From an uncultured Prevotella sp. (GTDB taxonomy: Bacteria; Bacteroidota; Bacteroidia; Bacteroidales; Bacteroidaceae): DNA of 38,956 nt. Where the stretch lies: assembly GCA_934120735.1 (NCBI GenBank), contig CAKOVA010000015.1, positions 1-38,956 of the forward strand, given 5' to 3'. Positions 9,055 to 17,623 of this stretch are shown here, in pieces (the stretch's first letter is position 1; the number at the start of each line of letters is the position of its first letter). Made by a program: the position numbers and the translations under genes. The notes below the pieces were generated by a model. That model saw only the letters and a program-made list of their open reading frames with translations. It ran no database searches and had not been told where the DNA came from.

Positions 9055-9069
9055 CAATCTTATCATTCA

Positions 9070-9897
9070 ATGCCAACAAGAAAAAGAAGAAAGCGAGTCA
9101 GAAAGAAACGCACACGATTCTTTGGTAGATGTCCCCGACGAGCCGTTTGGGTTGGGGGCATTATCTTTGCGTTACTCTACATGTGGGCATTCTATGAGTT
9201 TTTTGTAAGTCCTACCGGGTTCAGGTGGCGCGCACTTTATGGCGATGCCGACTACCCCGCAGGTTATGAGATACATGGCATCGACATCTCTCATTATCAA
9301 GGTGACATCAATTGGCAACTGTTGCGTAATGGTATGATAGGAGGGTGTCCGCTCAGGTTTGTCATGATCAAGGCAACAGAGGGTGCCGACAAACTGGATG
9401 ACAATTTCAACGACAACTTTTATAATGCACGCGACCATGGTTTTATCAGGGGAGCATACCACTTTTGGAGCAACCATTCGTCGGCCAGAGATCAGGCATA
9501 CTATTTTTTGAAGCAGGTACATCTGGAAGATGGTGACCTGCCGCCGGTCTTGGATGTTGAACACAAACCTAAGGATCAGAGCGTGGAAGACTTTCAACGA
9601 GATATCCTCACCTGGTTGCACATCGTTGAAGACAAGTACCATGTGAAGCCTATGATTTATACCTATTATAAATTCAAGGACGAATATCTGGGCGCACCCG
9701 TCTTTGATGATTATCCCTACTGGATAGCCCATTACTATGTTGAGAAGGTGACCTATAAAGGCAAGTGGAAATTCTGGCAGCATACTGATGCCGGAAAACT
9801 GCCTGGTATCAAAGGGTTCGTTGACTTGAATGTCTACAACGGCTCGTTTTACGATTTGAAGCAGATGACCATTGGTCGCCAAAAGGTAACTTGGTGA
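9070..9897 (+). CDS. Membrane-anchored GH25 family lysozyme
   Basis: The GH25 (Cellosyl/LysM-lysozyme) domain spans residues about 66-265 of a 275-aa protein. Asp72 lies in GIDISHYQGDINW, and the catalytic pair is Asp162 and Glu164 in PPVLDVEHKP. The family hydrolyses the N-acetylmuramic acid-beta-1,4-GlcNAc bond of peptidoglycan. A very basic cytoplasmic head (about residues 3-25) precedes one membrane helix (about 26-46), so the enzyme is probably tethered in the inner membrane facing the periplasm. An in-frame ATG at 9037 would add 11 residues but lies in the pfp terminator stem. The ATG at 9070 is therefore preferred, though no clear ribosome binding site is seen. Confidence 0.9.
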   Translation: MPTRKRRKRVRKKRTRFFGRCPRRAVWVGGIIFALLYMWAFYEFFVSPTGFRWRALYGDADYPAGYEIHGIDISHYQGDINWQLLRNGMIGGCPLRFVMIKATEGADKLDDNFNDNFYNARDHGFIRGAYHFWSNHSSARDQAYYFLKQVHLEDGDLPPVLDVEHKPKDQSVEDFQRDILTWLHIVEDKYHVKPMIYTYYKFKDEYLGAPVFDDYPYWIAHYYVEKVTYKGKWKFWQHTDAGKLPGIKGFVDLNVYNGSFYDLKQMTIGRQKVTW

Positions 9898-10078
9898 AAA
9901 TAGGGATATGTCAAACAGCTTGATGCACTCGCCGCTCTTTCATGGCCATTATTCAACGATTTCTCATACCTTTGAGCCTCGAAAGGGCGATTGATAAGTA
10001 AAATAATATCCTTGAAAAATATCGATAAGTAATTTAGAATAACCAACTAAAAATCGTAAAGCTATTTGATGGCCTGGC

Positions 10079-10160
10079 AATCTCTATGACTTGAAGCGTT
10101 AAAGTCAATGCTTTTGAAGGCCAAACCCATTGACTTTGAAGGGCAAAGTCAATGGGTTTG
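10079..10160. repeat. 22-bp lattice repeat array with perfect 17-bp hairpin
   Basis: Units start at 10101 (AAAGTCAATGCTTTT), 10123 (inverted, AAACCCATTGACTTT) and 10145 (AAAGTCAATGGGTTT), exactly 22 bases apart. A poorer inverted copy fits at 10079. Units two and three form a perfect hairpin, arms 10122-10138 and 10144-10160 with a 5-base loop. It lies in the 308-base gap between convergent gh25 and prmA and may end transcription from both sides. I see nothing else in this gap. Confidence 0.7.
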
Positions 10161-10205
10161 AACTTGTATCTGTATTCCGTTTGTAATCAGGTAGTTGCGA
10201 GATGG

Positions 10206-11069
10206 TTACTGCTTGATAAATGTCAAACAGCACCAGTGATTATCTGTTTTTTTGCATGTCCTTACTAATCCTAATGAGTTGGCTTTTTCGTCAAGCAATT
10301 TTACATCCTCTTCATAAAAACCACTGATGATTAAGACCGAGCCAGCATTCATTATTTCCAGATAAGCGGGCATGTCGTTCAGAAGAATGTTGCGGTTGAT
10401 GTTGGCCAGCACCACGTCAAATACCCCCGACACATGCGATAAAACGTGTGCGTCACCATGAAAAACCTCGATGTTGTCAACCTCATTGATAGCAGCATTG
10501 TGTTGAGTATTTTCCACACTCCACTCGTCGATATCGAAGCCAACGACCGCCTCTGCACCCAGTTTAAGGGCAGCGATGCCCAAAATGCCCGTGCCGCATC
10601 CACAGTCCAGAACCCGCTTTCCCTTCAGTGACAGCTGTAGCATGGCTCCAATCATCATGCGGGTAGTCTCGTGAGTTCCCGTGCCAAAAGCTTGTTTCGC
10701 TTCGATTCCGATGTTGATGAGCGAGTCATCGGTGGGTTTCTTCCCAGTTCTTGCATCATAAATCACCACTTTGTCGTCAATGTTGATAGGTGCGAACCCC
10801 GTGTTTTCCCAAGCCTCGTTCCAGTTTTTGTCTTCTGTGTCGGAAAGCGTGTAGGTGATGTTGACACCTTCTAAGGGAAAGGTTTCAAGCACTTGCTTCA
10901 AGCTGTTGGTGTCCAGCAAATCTGCGGGAATGTATCCTTTGAGTCCATCTGGAGTGTCTTCAAACGACTCAAAACCTATTTCTCCCATCAAATCGGGTAA
11001 CAGGTCTTTGGCAATTTGCGTAAGCTCCGGCGTACAGGCCATTTTAAAGTCTGCTATCTTATATTTCAT
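10206..11069 (-). CDS. prmA: Ribosomal protein L11 methyltransferase PrmA
   Basis: The 287-aa enzyme methylates ribosomal protein L11 using S-adenosylmethionine. Residues about 126-136 carry the family motif QAFGTGTHETT. The SAM-binding loop is LDCGCGTGILGIAA (residues 154-167), followed by the acidic residue GFDID at the end of the next strand. The catalytic-site region DVVLANINRNIL is also present. An N-terminal L11-recognition domain fits residues 1-110. The gene is transcribed alone, divergently from the exported-protein gene at 11210. The ATG at 11069 gives the normal N-terminus. Confidence 0.95.
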   Translation of the reverse strand: MKYKIADFKMACTPELTQIAKDLLPDLMGEIGFESFEDTPDGLKGYIPADLLDTNSLKQVLETFPLEGVNITYTLSDTEDKNWNEAWENTGFAPINIDDKVVIYDARTGKKPTDDSLINIGIEAKQAFGTGTHETTRMMIGAMLQLSLKGKRVLDCGCGTGILGIAALKLGAEAVVGFDIDEWSVENTQHNAAINEVDNIEVFHGDAHVLSHVSGVFDVVLANINRNILLNDMPAYLEIMNAGSVLIISGFYEEDVKLLDEKANSLGLVRTCKKTDNHWCCLTFIKQ

Positions 11070-11091
11070 ATTCTTAACGTAAAAGATGCCG

Positions 11092-11099
11092 CAAAGGTA
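11092..11099 (-). promoter_or_regulatory. Candidate -7 box of prmA
   Basis: TACCTTTG on the minus strand (11099-11092) matches TAnnTTTG, 23 bases before the prmA start codon. No TTG occurs at the correct upstream distance, so only the -7 box is supported. Confidence 0.4.
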
Positions 11100-11141
11100 T
11101 AAAAAATAGGGAAAAACCTATCCATAGTTAGGGAATTTCCT

Positions 11142-11203
11142 TATATTTGCATAAACATAATTGATATATTTGCATTGTGGAAAAGCATATAATAGAAAGG
11201 AGT
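11142..11203 (+). promoter_or_regulatory. -7 boxes and strong Shine-Dalgarno of the aromatic-rich protein gene
   Basis: TATATTTG occurs at 11142-11149 and 11165-11172; either can be a Bacteroidota -7 box, and which one is used cannot be told. AAAGGAG at 11196-11202 is an unusually good Shine-Dalgarno sequence for this phylum. It sits 7 bases before the ATG at 11210 and rules out the GTG at 11177 as the start. Confidence 0.5.
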
Positions 11204-11209
11204 AACACG

Positions 11210-12241
11210 ATGAAAAAGCTCATATTATTCACCCTATTGTTGGGAATGATGCCCTATAAGATGTTGGCACAGGACGATATGTACATTCTTCCGAATAACT
11301 TACCTACTGCTAAGAAGCCAAAGGTGCGTACGAATGATCGTGAAGTGACCTATAGTGGCAGCAACCGTGATGTAGACGAATATAATCGTCATGGTAAGTA
11401 TTGGAGTCATTATCAGAAGATAGGAACGGACAATCGCGGCAACGATGTCATCGAATTTCAGAAGGGTAGAGGGGTTTATCCCGACTCTACCTACATCGAC
11501 ACCACTTTTGTCGGCAGGTATTATGATACGATGGTCGATGGTGATGACTTTGAATACACAAGTCGGATGAGCCGCTGGGACGGCTATTATAATCCGTGGT
11601 TCTACAGCAGTTACCGTTGGCGAGCCTATCCTTACTGGCGTGCCGGTTGGGGTTTTTACGATCCGTGGTATGACCCATGGTATTATGGTTATGCTGGGTT
11701 CTACGATCCCTGGTACAGTTCTTGGTATGGCGGCTATTATGGTTTCTACGATCCATGGTACAATCCTTGGTATTATGGCTATAGCGGATGGTATGGTTCA
11801 TATTACAGAGGCTGGTATAGCTATCCGTATGGCGGGTACGGTAGAGGCTATGCACGTGTATATGGTGGCAACCCCCGTGGCTTGACTGGAGACAGAACCT
11901 GGAGATTTAACGGTAGCGGAGATACGTACAGTACAGGGCGATTCGCCCGTGGATCTGCAAATGGCAACAGACAGCCAGGAAGTACTTATACAACCCGCAG
12001 TAGACGTAACAGGTCGTTCGGTGGCAGAACCGATACGCCTCGTTCCAATTCAATCGGCACTCGCAGTAACAGTAGCTTTGGTAATTCCACCAGGTCTACA
12101 CCAAGTTATAACAGTGGTGGCTTTGGCGGCTCACGTTCTTCCGGTGGTGGCTTTAGCGGCACACGTTCTTCCGGTGGCGGTTTTGGCGGCGGACACTCTT
12201 CTGGCGGTGGCGGTGGCCACTTTGGTGGAGGTAGAAGGTAA
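11210..12241 (+). CDS. Exported Tyr/Trp/Gly-rich repeat protein of unknown function
   Basis: The 343-aa protein starts with a signal peptide (residues 1-20, ending MLA-Q). Residues 21-120 are ordinary and polar. Residues about 126-220 are extraordinarily rich in Tyr, Trp and Gly, with GFYDPWY at 148, 163 and 178, an exact 15-residue period. Residues 240-300 are Arg, Ser and Asn rich, and the last 45 residues are SSGGGF-type glycine repeats. No catalytic motif is seen. Composition suggests a surface or matrix protein of low structural order, by analogy with adhesive Gly/Tyr-rich proteins. A FadL-like outer-membrane protein starts 21 bases downstream and is probably co-expressed. The start follows the Shine-Dalgarno at 11196-11202. 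Confidence 0.75.
   Translation: MKKLILFTLLLGMMPYKMLAQDDMYILPNNLPTAKKPKVRTNDREVTYSGSNRDVDEYNRHGKYWSHYQKIGTDNRGNDVIEFQKGRGVYPDSTYIDTTFVGRYYDTMVDGDDFEYTSRMSRWDGYYNPWFYSSYRWRAYPYWRAGWGFYDPWYDPWYYGYAGFYDPWYSSWYGGYYGFYDPWYNPWYYGYSGWYGSYYRGWYSYPYGGYGRGYARVYGGNPRGLTGDRTWRFNGSGDTYSTGRFARGSANGNRQPGSTYTTRSRRNRSFGGRTDTPRSNSIGTRSNSSFGNSTRSTPSYNSGGFGGSRSSGGGFSGTRSSGGGFGGGHSSGGGGGHFGGGRR
11651..11785 (+). repeat. Three tandem 45-bp coding repeats
   Basis: Units start at 11651, 11696 and 11741, and each opens with a GGNTTYTACGATCCNTGGTA-like stretch encoding GFYDPWY. Third positions differ between units, so the protein sequence rather than the DNA appears to be conserved. Confidence 0.75.
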
Positions 12242-12262
12242 AGAATAAAACGAATATAAAAT

Positions 12263-13828
12263 ATGAGACAAATGAAGACAAAATATTGCCTGATGGCGGT
12301 CATGATGCTCATGTCGGCATCACTGACAGCACAAGAGACTTATCAAGATACGAAACTGATTGACAACGACCTCAACGGTACGGCTCGGTATGTAGGCATG
12401 GGCGGTGCTTTGGAGGCGCTGGGTGCGGATATATCCACGATTAGCACTAACCCTGCGGGGATAGGGTTATTCCGATCTGGGCAGGTTACTGTATCTGGAG
12501 GCTTGGTCACTCAACAAGGTGAAACCACAACGCCCTCTATCAGCAATATCCAGATTGGTTTCAATGGTAACAAGACCAATGCCAGCTTCGATCAACTTGG
12601 GTTGGTGTACTCGATGCGTACAGGCCGGAACGGATATATGAACTTTGCGTTTAATTACCACAAGAGTCGTAATTTTGACCAGATTCTAACGGCTGCAAAC
12701 ACGCTATCGCATGCCTCACAGAATAAACTGTCAGCGATGAAGTATCCGTTTGCAAATGATTATAATTGGAATGCGATAGATGCCACCTATGCTAGATTGA
12801 TGGCTCCTATCAAGGATTCAAATGGCAAACAGACAGGCATGGATTATCTTGATGGTACGGCCTATGTGTTTGGACAGTATCAAAAGGGTTACATTGGTGA
12901 GTATAGCTTAAATTTAAGCGGCAATTTAAACAATCGGGTGTACCTTGGATTGACCTTTGGCTTGCACGATGTGAACTATCGTAGCAACAGCTTTTACACG
13001 GAGAATTTGGAGCGTAACACATTAGTGGAAGTGTGGGAAGACCTGCGTATAGATGGTAACGGCATTGATATCAAGGCTGGTGCTATTTTCCTACCCATAG
13101 AGAATTCTCCATTCCGTATAGGGGCATATATCCATACGCCTACCATGTACAACTTGCATTTAAAAGGCGCAAATGATATGACCATGGCTAATGCGCTGGA
13201 CAAGTTGGACAAAGGTCAGAGCTCAGTTTATGATTTCAAAGTATACACACCTTGGAAGTTTGGTCTGAGTCTGGGCCATACCATTGGCAGAGAGCTGGCC
13301 TTGGGCGCAACCTACGAGTATGCTGACTATGGCACAATCGATAATCGTGTGAACAACGGTGGTTATTATGACCCTGTAGATGGTGGTTATTATGACGACT
13401 CTTACAGCGACGGTGGCATGAACGACCATACCAAAGCAACCCTGAAAGGAGTGAGTACAGTGAAATTGGGCGCAGAATACAAACCGTTGCCAAGCTTGGC
13501 TGTTCGTCTGGGGTATAACTATTTGAGTCCGATGTTTAGTAAGGATGGCTATCGTGACGGTAGTATTTCTTCGCCAGGAAACGCATACGCCACCTCAACC
13601 GACTACACCAACTGGGAAAGTACCAACCGCATTACCTGCGGATTGGGTTACTCTGTCAAGAAATTCTTGGTAGATTTGGCCTATCAGTATACGCAGACAA
13701 ATGGTAATTTTTATCCATTCATGAGTTACTATTCTAAAACAAATAAGCAAGAGGACTGTATCGCCGATGCGGTAAGCGTTAGCAACAAGCGCCACCAGCT
13801 GCTGCTCACATTGGGCTATCGCTTCTGA
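12263..13828 (+). CDS. OmpP1/FadL/TodX family outer-membrane protein
   Basis: The 521-aa protein has a signal peptide (about residues 1-24, ending LTA-Q). Near residues 40-72 it has the family's N-terminal region: ARYVGMGGALEALGADISTI followed by NPAGIGLFRS, the plug-like segment of FadL-type transporters. The rest is alternating beta-barrel sequence with girdle aromatics and ends GYRF, with the terminal Phe typical of BamA-inserted barrels. FadL relatives pass hydrophobic compounds through the outer membrane; the substrate here is unknown. A second in-frame ATG at 12272 is an alternative start. It lies 21 bases after the aromatic-rich protein gene and before a strong hairpin. Confidence 0.85.
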   Translation: MRQMKTKYCLMAVMMLMSASLTAQETYQDTKLIDNDLNGTARYVGMGGALEALGADISTISTNPAGIGLFRSGQVTVSGGLVTQQGETTTPSISNIQIGFNGNKTNASFDQLGLVYSMRTGRNGYMNFAFNYHKSRNFDQILTAANTLSHASQNKLSAMKYPFANDYNWNAIDATYARLMAPIKDSNGKQTGMDYLDGTAYVFGQYQKGYIGEYSLNLSGNLNNRVYLGLTFGLHDVNYRSNSFYTENLERNTLVEVWEDLRIDGNGIDIKAGAIFLPIENSPFRIGAYIHTPTMYNLHLKGANDMTMANALDKLDKGQSSVYDFKVYTPWKFGLSLGHTIGRELALGATYEYADYGTIDNRVNNGGYYDPVDGGYYDDSYSDGGMNDHTKATLKGVSTVKLGAEYKPLPSLAVRLGYNYLSPMFSKDGYRDGSISSPGNAYATSTDYTNWESTNRITCGLGYSVKKFLVDLAYQYTQTNGNFYPFMSYYSKTNKQEDCIADAVSVSNKRHQLLLTLGYRF

Positions 13829-13846
13829 TACAAGCTACCATTTATA

Positions 13847-13890
13847 TACCAAGAAGGGCTCAACTTATTACAGTTGAGCCCTTCTTGGTA
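13847..13890. terminator. Perfect 19-bp hairpin between convergent genes
   Basis: Arms 13847-13865 and 13872-13890 are perfectly complementary over 19 bp with a 6-base loop (TATTAC). It begins 18 bases after the outer-membrane protein stop. The T-tract is poor, but the convergent location suggests it ends transcription from both sides. Confidence 0.75.
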
Positions 13891-13969
13891 CAGGTAGGTC
13901 GAGGTAGTGTGAGCCTATTGATATCATACGCATGGGCAAGCGTTTCGTACTTGCCCAGCGATGTCTCGC

Positions 13970-15385
13970 CTACTTTTGAATGTTTGGTTGTTCCAATCCA
14001 TAACCTTTCTTCTTGTCAAGGGCTTTCAACAGGAATCCCAAGATAAGGGCAATCACGCCCAAGGAGGCGAATACCAACATAGGTACGGTGTAGTTGTACT
14101 TCAATGGGTCGGTAACACCAGGGTTGGATGAACGCAACACAGAACCAATAATCATTGGGAAGGCATAAAGACCGATGTTCTGAATCCAGAAAATCAATGC
14201 GTATGCCGAACCAATGAGTTTGTCATCAATCAGCTTTGGAACTGAAGGCCATAGCGCAGCCGGAACCAATGAGAACGAAATGCCTAACAAGATGATGGCG
14301 GCATAGGTGATGATAACGCTTTGTGTGGCTGGTACAACGAACGCAAACACAAGGTGACATACCACCATGAGCAACGCGCCTAAGATGAGCATGGATGCTC
14401 CTTTACCTTTGCGGTCGAGGAAATTGCCCAGGAAAGGAGTGACGGCAGCGGCACCTAATGGAAATACAAAGAACACCATACCTGCTTGTTCAGCCGTAAA
14501 GTTTAGGTTGCATTGCAACATGTTGATGGCGTATTTTTGGAAAGGGAAGATGGCTGAATAGTAAAGTACGCAGAGTAGCGCCACAATCCAGAACATTTTC
14601 AGTGATAATATCTTTCCAATATCCGACACTTTGAATGGATCATCTTTCTCTTCTTCCACGCCTTGTGCATCCAACTTCTTGTCCATGAAACCATAAACAA
14701 TAAAGCATATCAAACCAATAATCAACAGAAGAAGTTCGTAAGCGACTGGCCGTGAAACGTCTATTGGATGAATAGAGGCGATGGCTGGCGATGCAATGAC
14801 TACCACGGCGACACCCACACGGGCAATAGCCATTTCGATGCCCATGGCCAACGCCATTTCTTTACCCTTAAACCACTTCACAATACCACGCGAAACCGTG
14901 ATACCAGCCATTTCGGCACCACAACCGAAAATCATGAATCCGATGGCTGATAGCTTGGCTGAGGCTGGCATACCATCATAAAATGGTGTAACATTCCAGG
15001 CCGAAAGCGGTAGGTTCAAATTGTTATCAAACCATACTTTTAGACTGCTTGCTTCGAAACCTTCTGTCAGGGCGTAATAGTTGATGGAAGCACCAACCAC
15101 CATGACGGCGCCTGAAAGGATGGCTGTGAAGCGCACCCCCATTTTATCCAGGATGATACCTGCGAATATAAGGAAGAATACAAATACGTTCAGAAATGGT
15201 TCAGAACCCGCAAAACGACCGTAGGCTATAGGATCCCAGCCGTGTTGGGTCTGTAAAAATTCTTGTAAAGGCGACAGAATGTCAACGAAGATGTAGGCAA
15301 AGAACATTGCCGATGCCAGTAATACGAGGGCTGTCCAACGCCATGCTGGAGAGTCGCTCAGTTTCTTTTGAAATGTTTCAACCAT
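13970..15385 (-). CDS. MFS transporter, possible peptide-product carrier
   Basis: The 471-aa protein has about 12 hydrophobic segments in two halves, separated by a charged loop near residues 235-250 (DKKLDAQGVEEEKDD). The LDKMGVRF sequence after the second helix is a variant of MFS motif A. It therefore belongs to the major facilitator superfamily in the inner membrane. The substrate is not determined by sequence. It is the last gene of the pyrG-yidC-dpp5 series, 64 bases after the DPP5-type peptidase. Uptake of di- or tripeptides released by that peptidase is an inference from context only. Confidence 0.85.
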   Translation of the reverse strand: MVETFQKKLSDSPAWRWTALVLLASAMFFAYIFVDILSPLQEFLQTQHGWDPIAYGRFAGSEPFLNVFVFFLIFAGIILDKMGVRFTAILSGAVMVVGASINYYALTEGFEASSLKVWFDNNLNLPLSAWNVTPFYDGMPASAKLSAIGFMIFGCGAEMAGITVSRGIVKWFKGKEMALAMGIEMAIARVGVAVVVIASPAIASIHPIDVSRPVAYELLLLIIGLICFIVYGFMDKKLDAQGVEEEKDDPFKVSDIGKILSLKMFWIVALLCVLYYSAIFPFQKYAINMLQCNLNFTAEQAGMVFFVFPLGAAAVTPFLGNFLDRKGKGASMLILGALLMVVCHLVFAFVVPATQSVIITYAAIILLGISFSLVPAALWPSVPKLIDDKLIGSAYALIFWIQNIGLYAFPMIIGSVLRSSNPGVTDPLKYNYTVPMLVFASLGVIALILGFLLKALDKKKGYGLEQPNIQK

Positions 15386-15449
15386 TATCGTGAGTTTTTA
15401 AGTTATTGAGTTTTAAAGTTTTTTTAGTTGACGGGTTGGCACAAGGGCA

Positions 15450-17618
15450 TTATTTCTTCAGCCAGCGGTCCAGCCAGCGGAAGAATGTACGCTGCCAAAG
15501 AATGCCGTTTTGCGGTTTCAGCACCCAGTGGTTCTCATCAGGGAAGATGAGTAGTTCGGCTGGAATGCCGCGCAAACGGGCAGCATTGAAGGCTCCCATG
15601 CCCTGATTGGCGTTAATGCGATAATCCTTTTCACCATGAATGCAGAGGATAGGTGTGTCCCATTTGTCAACAAACTGATGTGGACTGTTTTGGTATGTGC
15701 GCTTTGCATTGGCTGTTTGGTCTTTGTTCCAATAAGCATCTTCGTATTCCCAGTTAGAGAACCAGGCCTCTTCGGTGTCAGTATACATGCTCTCAAGGTT
15801 GAATGCGCCATCGTGAGAGATGAAACATTTGAATCGTTTGTCATGATGACCGGCAAGATAATAAACCGAGAATCCACCGAAAGAGGCACCAACAGCTCCC
15901 AATCGGTCTTTGTCAACGTAAGGAAGATTGTTTGCTGCGTCGTCGATGGCCGATAGATAATCGTTCATGCATTGTCCTGTCCAATCGCCAGAAATCTCTT
16001 CGTTCCATGCCGAACCGAAGCCCGGAAGACCACGACGGTTGGGTGCAACAACGATATATCCGTGTGCTGCCATGATTTGTAAGTTCCATCTATAGCTCCA
16101 GAACTGACTGACTGGGCTTTGCGGACCACCTTCACAGAATAGCAGAGTAGGGTATTTCTTGTTGGCATCGAAGTGTGGGGGAAGAACGATCCAGCTGAGC
16201 ATATCTTTGCCATCTGTTGTCTTTGTCCAACGCTCTTCAACTTTTCCAATGGCCAATTGATCAAAGATATGCTTGTTTTCATCTGTTATTTGTGTCACTT
16301 GTGAACGCTTCTCCTTCTTTGACGGCGTGAGAACAAACAAATCATCTGGATGCGACATCGAGTGGCGCGTAACGAGTAGCTGTCCCTTACGGCCCAACAG
16401 TTGTAGGCTACCGTAGTCGTATTGTCCGTCAGTGAGTTGCTTGATTTGGCCTTTCAGGTTGGTTTGATAGACATGTGTCTTGCCATGCCATACACCAATG
16501 AAGTAAAAGGTGTTGTTGTCATTGCCCCAGCAATATGCGTCAACATTGCTGTCAAACTGTTCGGTGACATAGTTTTTCGTTCCATCCGCCAGGGTATAGA
16601 CGCACAAACGGTTGCGGTCGCTCTCATAACCATTGCGCGCCATGCTCTGCCAGGCAATGTATTTGCCGTTTGAAGAGAACTGAGGATTGGTGTCGTAACC
16701 AACATTCATGTCGCCCGGTTGGTGATTCACCGATTGATTCTTCATTGATTTTGAGGCATCGATAGCAGGTTCTTTGTAGCCAGATGGCTTGCAAAGGTTT
16801 TTGGTTTTGCGTGTTGCAACATCATATAAGTAGATGTCTGTATCGGTGGAAATGGCGTATTGTACGCCTTCCTTCTTACGACAAGTGTAGGCAATGGACT
16901 TAGAATCAGGACTCCAAGCAAGCTGTTCTGTCCCTCCGAAGGGTGCGGTTGGGCACTCGAAAGGCTCGCCTTGTAAAACGTCTACGCCTTCATTGATGCT
17001 TGAACCATCAAAGTCTGCCACGAAGGGGTGCGCGATTGTTTCAACATAGTGGTCCCAATGGCGATAGTTCATGTCAGTTGCAAGTCGTCCTGTAGCCAAT
17101 GGTAGGTCAGCAGGATTGGCTTGGATGGTGCCATGATAGGGAAGTGACTTGATGAGGATGACTTTTCTTTCGTCTGGTGAAAACTTGAATCCCTCAATGT
17201 CCACGCTGCTGTTTGTGAGCTGTTTTCGGTCACTGCCGTCGGCATTCATTGACCAAAGCTGGCCTCCTGTGAGGAATACGATTCGTCGTCCCTGATCAAT
17301 CCATGCGCCATCTGTCTCGCTTTGCTGTCCTGTTGTGAGCTGACGTTTGTTTTTTCCGTCAGCGTCCATGACGAACAGCATCTGCTGACTTTTGTTTTGT
17401 TTCACACTGTAGTAGCCTACTTGGTAGACAACTTGTTTACCGTCTGGTGAAGCTGTGGCACCACCAATGCGTCCCATGGCCCATAAGGCTTCTGGTGTCA
17501 TGAGGTCACTGCCCACTTTGAATGTTGCGTTTTGATCTTTCACGGTGTTCTGTGCATTTGCAAAACTGCCGCCAAAGATGAGGGCGACAGTTGCTAAAAA
17601 GAGTGTTGTTTTTTTCAT
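15450..17618 (-). CDS. S9 family dipeptidyl-peptidase, DPP5-like
   Basis: The 722-aa protein has a signal peptide (about residues 1-22, ending ANA-Q), a beta-propeller (about 35-450) with WSPD and SPDG-type blades, and a C-terminal alpha/beta hydrolase. The triad is visible as Ser579 in GASFGG, Asp665 in HGEKDYRIN and His697 in DENHWV. Closest in my recognition is the periplasmic dipeptidyl-peptidase 5 of Porphyromonas gingivalis, which removes N-terminal dipeptides with Ala or hydrophobic residues at P1. It would help asaccharolytic amino-acid use in the periplasm. The start lies 5 bases after the yidC stop and the MFS carrier follows, implying one transcript. Confidence 0.88.
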   Translation of the reverse strand: MKKTTLFLATVALIFGGSFANAQNTVKDQNATFKVGSDLMTPEALWAMGRIGGATASPDGKQVVYQVGYYSVKQNKSQQMLFVMDADGKNKRQLTTGQQSETDGAWIDQGRRIVFLTGGQLWSMNADGSDRKQLTNSSVDIEGFKFSPDERKVILIKSLPYHGTIQANPADLPLATGRLATDMNYRHWDHYVETIAHPFVADFDGSSINEGVDVLQGEPFECPTAPFGGTEQLAWSPDSKSIAYTCRKKEGVQYAISTDTDIYLYDVATRKTKNLCKPSGYKEPAIDASKSMKNQSVNHQPGDMNVGYDTNPQFSSNGKYIAWQSMARNGYESDRNRLCVYTLADGTKNYVTEQFDSNVDAYCWGNDNNTFYFIGVWHGKTHVYQTNLKGQIKQLTDGQYDYGSLQLLGRKGQLLVTRHSMSHPDDLFVLTPSKKEKRSQVTQITDENKHIFDQLAIGKVEERWTKTTDGKDMLSWIVLPPHFDANKKYPTLLFCEGGPQSPVSQFWSYRWNLQIMAAHGYIVVAPNRRGLPGFGSAWNEEISGDWTGQCMNDYLSAIDDAANNLPYVDKDRLGAVGASFGGFSVYYLAGHHDKRFKCFISHDGAFNLESMYTDTEEAWFSNWEYEDAYWNKDQTANAKRTYQNSPHQFVDKWDTPILCIHGEKDYRINANQGMGAFNAARLRGIPAELLIFPDENHWVLKPQNGILWQRTFFRWLDRWLKK

Positions 17619-17623
17619 CTCTA

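Noticed and set aside
11177..11209. GTG start at 11177 for the aromatic-rich protein
   Set aside because: The Shine-Dalgarno at 11196-11202 and the signal peptide point to the ATG at 11210.
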